DNA from: Stichopus chloronotus
Taxonomy: Eukaryota; Echinodermata; Holothuroidea; Aspidochirotida; Stichopodidae
DNA: 64,000 nucleotides
Reading direction: 5' to 3'
NCBI GenBank assembly: GCA_021234535.1
Contig: CM037840.1
Coordinates: 9,526,643-9,590,642 of the forward strand
Each line of letters begins with the position of its first letter. The first letter of the stretch is position 1. The position numbers and the translations under genes were made by a program. The notes beneath the pieces were generated by a model that worked only from the letters and a program-made list of their open reading frames with translations, was not told the origin of the DNA and ran no database searches. Positions 59,501-64,000 of this stretch are shown here, piece by piece.

Positions 59501-62500
59501 AGTCTCTGAATGCTGTACATAATTAATTAACTTGAAATGAATGTCAAATGAGCATATCTCTGTGGTATATCTGTACTGTGTTTGAAGTACCCACAGTCCA
59601 TGATAACTGCTACATATGTGCAACTGTTTGCACCGAATTTTGTCGTCATGGTATTGTGAGAAAATCTCATCAGCTCCCAGGCTGCGCATGGAACATTGTC
59701 ACCCGATGTGGAATGGGGGACATCAGGCATATTAAATATGTTGGTAATTTCTTGTTCAAAAACTCTCAATTACATCCTGGCAAGAAATTTGTTTCACAGA
59801 GCTCTAATTACACAATAGATATGCTACAGACTGTGTGTGGAAAAGCTGTATACACCACTGTATAGGCCTGCTATACCAAACCACACTGACATACTGTATG
59901 TAGTGGTCTGCATTGCAGAGAAATCTTTATTACACCGGAAGTCAAAGAACCATGTGAGCGAGTGGCAGGCAGCTCAGATGACCTCTGGGTTTCCCCAGTG
60001 AATCAAATTTAGGATTATGATACCGTTCCATCTCATTTCTGCCTTTAAGCACCTAATTGTGGGACATTAGAGTTATGGTTTAACGACTAGTTTGGGTTTT
60101 CCTCACTTTTTTAACTAGAAAGAGAAGACATAAAATACAGTACATCTGCTATCTTTATTTTCTTTTCTAATTTCAGCGAGGACCAACTGGTATACGGCAA
60201 AAAAGGCATCACGATTTTCAGAGCCGTTTGGGTCACAGGTCCTTTCTTGATTCTGTGGATGCTGACCAACTACGTCTTTGTTCGTGCGTTGGGTATAACC
60301 AGCGCCACTGTTGTGACAACTCTTTTTGTTACGAACACTGCCTTCGTTTACATTCTCTCTTGGATACTGCTGACCGAAGTTCTAGCCCAGGTTCCTTCGA
60401 AGGTGTGTCAAGTTTGCCGATGATGTATCGCCACCTTTTTGATTCCTTGCCGAAGCAGAAGGAATCTATGCGATGGTGATGTCGTGTGTGTGTGTATGCG
60501 TGTGCGTATGTGCATGTGTATGTGACGCCTTGCTTGTAAACACGATATCTCTAGAAGTGTAACCATGACTGATCTCGTAGTTGGTGTGTGGGTTGGTCAT
60601 ACTGAGTAGATGATCCCTATTGTTTTTGGTGGAGGTCAAAGGTCATTTGAGGTCACCAGAGGTCAAAATGCGAAAACCTTGTAAACACGATATCTCGAGA
60701 ACGGTAACTCTGACTGATGTCATACTTGGTGTATGGGTTGGTCATCATTAGTAGATGATCCCTATTGTTTTTGGTTGAAGTCAAAGATCATTTGAGGTCA
60801 CCAGAGATCAAACTGTGAAAACCTTGTAAACACGATATCTCCAGAAGGGTAACTGTGACTGATGTTATACTTAGTATGTGGGTTGGTCACACTGAGTAGA
60901 TGGTCCCTATTGTTTTTGGTTGAGGTCAAAAGTCATTTGAGGTCACCAGAGATCAAAATGCAAAAACTTTGTAAACACAATATCTCAAGAACGGTAACTC
61001 TGACTGATGTCATATGTAGTATATAGGTTGGTCATATTAAGTAGATGATCCTTATTGTTTTTGGTTGAGGTCAAAGGTCATTTGAGGTCACCAGAGATCA
61101 AACTGTGAAAAACTTGTAAACACAATATTTCCAGAAGGGTAAGTGTGACTGATGTCATACTTAGTAAGTGGGTTGATCACACTGAGTAGATGGTCCCTAT
61201 TGTTTTTGGTTGAGGTCAAAGGTCATTTGAGGTCACCAGAGGTCAAAATGCAGAAACCTTGTAAACACGATATCTCAAGAACGGTATCTGTGACTGATGT
61301 CATACTTAGTGTAGGGGTTGGTGGTATTAAGTAGATGATCCCTGTTGTTTTTGGTCAAGGTCAGAGGTCATTTGAGGTCACCAGAGGTGAAACACTGAAA
61401 ACCTTGTAAACACAAAATTTCCAGAAGGGTAACTGTGACTGATGTCATACTTCATGTGTAGGTTGGTCATATGGACTAGATGATCTCTATTGTTTTTGGT
61501 CAAGGTCAGAGGTCACTTGAGGTCACCAGAGATCAAACTGTAAACACAATATCTCCAGGAATCCTACCTTGACTGATGTCATACTTGATGTGTGGATTGT
61601 ATATACTGAGTAGAAGAATCCTTTTGTTTTTGTTGGAGGTCAAAGGTCATTTGAGGTCACCCGAGGTCAAACTGAAAACCTTGCAAACACATCTCTAGAA
61701 GGGTTATGATGACTGATGTCATACTTGATATGTGGGTTATCCTTACTGGGTAGGTGATCTCTATTGCTTTTGGTGAAATAAAATGTCATTTGGGGACACC
61801 AAAAATAGGTCATTTAGGGTTAAAAGGCTCATTAATGTGGTGTTTCAAGGTGCAATAATTGTAGTTGATCTCATTCTTGTCATGTGGGTAATTCATGTTT
61901 GATATATTGTAACCATGTTGCAAGGAACCACAAAGCCTTTTGGCTTTCTGGTTGCTGTATATCGTCATGTATGCAACAGACAATTCACAAATGAGACTAT
62001 AGTATCATTTCAGTTTCGTAATAGCAGTTTCTGCCACAGAAATTTAGAGAGGTCGGTGGCCACACAAAGCATGTATGTGATCGTAACATCCAGAGGGAAG
62101 ATGTGTCGGGAAGGGGTGTCCTATCCTCATCTCCAGAAATATTTTATAAGTGAGATGCTAAATGGTGCAAAATGGCAGCACTGAAATACAATTTCTTGTG
62201 CCTATTAAATTAGCAGTAGCCTGGTGTCATGGGTGCTTAAGTGTTGTGGAATTATCCTTCTCTCATAGTTCTCAAGGTTGGTCTTCCAAGGTAGATTTTT
62301 GCATCGCTAAGAGTAGGACCAATCAAAACTATTTTCTAGACGTTGGTTATCTTACACTGCCTTACAGTGCAAGGCTTAAATTTTTTATGTGATTCTTGTC
62401 ACAGAACATTCAGTAACTTGAGCTGAATTCCTTAAGAAAAGAACAGCAAAAATTTTTTTGCAAGAATTTGCCATTTTCAAATGGCAGTTTGGTAACCTTG

Positions 62501-63176
62501 ATGCAACTGGAAATCTTTCTTGAGACAGATGTCTTTCTTCAAACAGCAATATCTTGAGTTAGAAATGAGAAATTGCTTTTGTCTTTTTTTTTTCATTGAA
62601 GAACGACCTTCACTTGTCAGTAGAATATTCCTCTGAATTTCCACATGCAGTAAATTTCACTTAAAGATGAAGCATCTAGCATCTAGCTCGTGTACAGCTC
62701 GTGTAGCTCAAAGCTGACTAATAGGACTTACGTCTCTAGTTTCCTCCAACTTACGTGCATATTCAAAGACAAATGTTGTCATATATTGCCTGCTTAGGAT
62801 TCTCCATATGAGAAAGTGCCATAAGGAGTGTGGGGTTGGCAGGAAGGGGGGGGGGGTGAGGAGAGATAGCTCTCAGGTTCTTTTCGTGGTGATTTTTTTC
62901 TACTTGAACTATACCACAAGCTGCTTCAATGCTTGCTTCGCGTATCACATTTCTTGTTACGTGCAATGGCCAGTGGTGGCAGCAGACCAATGGTGGCAGC
63001 AGACCAGTGTATTCATATTACATTTCCATCAATGTTTCGTGCAGACGCTGTCTGTGATCATCTCTATAGCGGGAACTGTCCTCGTGTCTTACTCCGAGGG
63101 GTTTGAAGCCGGTCACAGAGTCGTGGGCGCCATCGTCCTCCCGCTGTTAGCTGCTCTTGGTTCCGCTGCATACAAG
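56436..63176 (+). CDS. SLC35F3/F4: SLC35F3/F4-like solute carrier, 5' four coding exons
   Basis: SLC35F3/F4 are multi-pass membrane proteins of the drug/metabolite transporter fold. SLC35F3 has been linked to thiamine transport. Exons 56485-56569, 58063-58345, 60177-60402 and 63045-63176 join in frame. Seen: a polar acidic N-terminus, then six hydrophobic segments, among them ALVGAFFGLGVCFSFVVATQ, FRAVWVTGPFLILWMLTNYV and SIAGTVLVSYSEGF. FNGPFFNMWFSTCW and LTNYVFVRALGITSATVVTT fit the SLC35F pattern (xAPFFxTWFxTxW, LTNYxYxxAL). The last exon ends in SAAYK|GTGAGA, so the second half of the protein lies beyond the window. F3 and F4 cannot be separated here. Confidence 0.9.
56874..57245 (+). mobile_element. 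Decayed family A MITE, copy 7
   Basis: TTAAGGGAAATATTGC, CACCAACATGGC, AGACATTAAGTCTCACCAAT and GGTCCACAAACAATGGTTTT appear in the family A order. The right end is lost. It lies in the first intron of the transporter gene. Confidence 0.55.
58063..58345 (+). CDS. SLC35F3/F4: SLC35F exon, TM1-TM2
   Basis: It opens after TTTCAG with DPEKRPDDHDVEPASSQRGT, then TM1 and TM2 (FFNMWFSTCWMMLCYPLNVL), and ends in a basic loop (EKRKNGVKRMF) at GC|GTAAGT. The codon completes as Ala with the next exon. Confidence 0.9.
60177..60402 (+). CDS. SLC35F3/F4: SLC35F exon, TM3-TM4
   Basis: It opens after TTTCAG and reads EDQLVYGKKGITIFRAVWVT, then TM4 through LSWILLTEVLAQVPSK, with donor AAG|GTGTGT. An in-frame alternative donor CAG|GTTCCT at 60390 would remove VPSK. 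Confidence 0.88.
60533..61830 (+). repeat. 145-bp tandem array with AGGTCA half-sites (intron)
   Basis: CTTGTAAACAC starts units at 60533, 60678, 60823, 60968, 61113, 61258 and 61403, exactly 145 bp apart. Two shorter, more diverged units follow. Each unit contains GATGTCATACTT, TAGATGATCCCTATTGTTTT and the core AGGTCAAAGGTCA, TTTG, AGGTCA, CCAG, AGGTCA (exact at 60633-60665). It lies in the intron between TM4 and TM5 exons. Confidence 0.97.
62955..63008 (+). repeat. 17-bp duplication upstream of the TM5 exon
   Basis: TGGTGGCAGCAGACCA occurs at 62971 and again 17 bp later, ending 37 bp before the splice acceptor at 63043-63044. Confidence 0.7.
63045..63176 (+). CDS. SLC35F3/F4: SLC35F exon, TM5-TM6
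   Basis: It opens after TTTCGTGCAG and has 44 exact codons: TLSVIISIAGTVLVSYSEGF, then VVGAIVLPLLAALGSAAYK, and donor AAG|GTGAGA. The segment matches the SLC35F IAIAGIVMMTYADGF region. Confidence 0.93.
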
Positions 63177-63639
63177 GTGAGATGCCTGTTTTTTTTTTTT
63201 TTTTTTATTATTTCTCCTTCTACAACGGCAGGTGCTTCTCCTTATTGGAACTTAGGGGAATGAGTGGGGAGATTAGGTTAAGGTTGTTGGTTGTTGTTGT
63301 TAATGTGTGAACGTGCCATTTCCTGGGCTATTTATTTCTTTGGTCGTGATCGTGTGACGTGAAAGTGGAAAGCATTTGCGACTACCCTGTACAATTACCG
63401 AACCTTGCCTTGTAGTTTCTGTAAAGCATGGAAAATGCAATTATGAGGGATTGAAGCACACCTCACCAATAAGCTCTTCAGATACTTTCCTGTGGCAAAA
63501 TGTGGAGACTTCAAGGAGGTTTTACTACCTTTTTATTCCACTTCCAAGAAACTGTTCATGAAAATTATTCACCTGCTATGGTTTTTGTCATCCTCTCTGC
63601 CATCAACTGCTTATAGTCTTAATTCTCCAGGATCTGCTA

Positions 63640-63955
63640 TAGTGCGCAGGGCTCATCTGGGGTTTTGAAAACCTTGAAAGAATCTTGAATTTTAATCTGA
63701 CATTTTCAAGGCCCTAAAAATGCCTGAATTTTGTTCTTCCACTTCAAAGTCACTTGGAAGTGCTTGAGTTTCAGTGTTTTGAAGTATTACCCTACATTTT
63801 ACTTAATTATCATCTTCAAAATGTTTGGGACAGATTATGCAGCAAAATTTTAAGGAAATGACGTTTAATATCCTTGAGAATCGAAAGTTCTGTCGTGAAA
63901 AGTCCTGGAGAAGTGCTTGATTTTCATCCTCAGAAAAGTGAACAAACCCTGAGCA
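63640..63955. repeat. Interspersed repeat of CTTGAATTTT / AACCCTG type
   Basis: Its edges are CAGGGCTCATCTGGG and AAAGTGAACAAACCCTGAG (inverted CAGGG...CCCTG). It holds several AAxxCTTGAATTTT and AAGTCCTGGAGAAGTGCTTG words. A related piece lies near 20955-21045 (AGTCCTGGAATCTG, AAAGTCCTTGAATTTG). Similar sequence is widespread in animal introns. The element class is not assigned. Confidence 0.45.
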
Positions 63956-64000
63956 TGCTGGCATTGCTGTAACACCTCTCATCTTGGCAGTAAAAGTTTC

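Noticed and set aside
59548..59865. 105-codon ORF in the SLC35F intron between TM2 and TM3 exons
   Set aside because: It lies inside an intron of a clearly joined gene and shows no known motif.

Overview
The window is animal nuclear DNA. It is AT-rich and intron-rich, with long introns, GT-AG splice sites and a dense load of mobile-element debris. The repeat style (a foldback-like element with tandemly repeated arms, CR1-like retroposon debris, many TTAA-flanked miniature elements, many poly-G runs) and the invertebrate-like proteins suggest a marine invertebrate deuterostome, most likely an echinoderm. That assignment is inference. No bacterial, organellar or viral gene was seen.

Three real genes lie on the + strand. 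(1) Positions 33-3764 hold the 3' part of a tribbles pseudokinase: two exons, with the N-terminus outside the window. It keeps the tribbles catalytic-loop signature, the MEK-binding ILDHPWF motif and the COP1-binding DQLVPD motif. (2) Positions 16777-27720 hold a complete translation elongation factor 1-alpha gene, with a TATA box, a 33-nt noncoding first exon starting with a pyrimidine tract, five coding exons joining without error into 462 residues, and a 3' UTR. (3) Positions 56436-63176 hold the 5' part of a SLC35F3/F4-type membrane transporter: four coding exons, six membrane segments, continuing past the window end.

A degenerate duplicate of the EF1A gene lies at about 41050-45995. It keeps the end of intron 1, exon 2, most of intron 2, the end of intron 5, a broken last exon and the 3' UTR. 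It has lost exons 3-5, and a minus-strand non-LTR retrotransposon fragment lies where they should be.

The remaining sequence is mostly repeats. A TTAA-flanked miniature inverted-repeat family (TIR AAAGGGAAATAGGGCG) has about seven copies. A second TTAA family has two copies (32851-33108 and 52568-52824). A foldback-like structure spans 29095-32134. Two CR1/Jockey-like non-LTR remnants lie at 46780-50250 and 51683-53400. A ~1 kb inverted-repeat element made of CACTTAAGTG palindromes is inserted in the second remnant, with a 5-bp target duplication. A nine-unit 145-bp tandem array lies in intron 3 of the transporter gene as numbered from its first visible coding exon, and its units carry AGGTCA nuclear-receptor half-sites. 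A CpG-rich 13-bp minisatellite lies inside a possible solo LTR. The best candidates for unusual biology are the palindrome-filled element, the AGGTCA array and the foldback structure.
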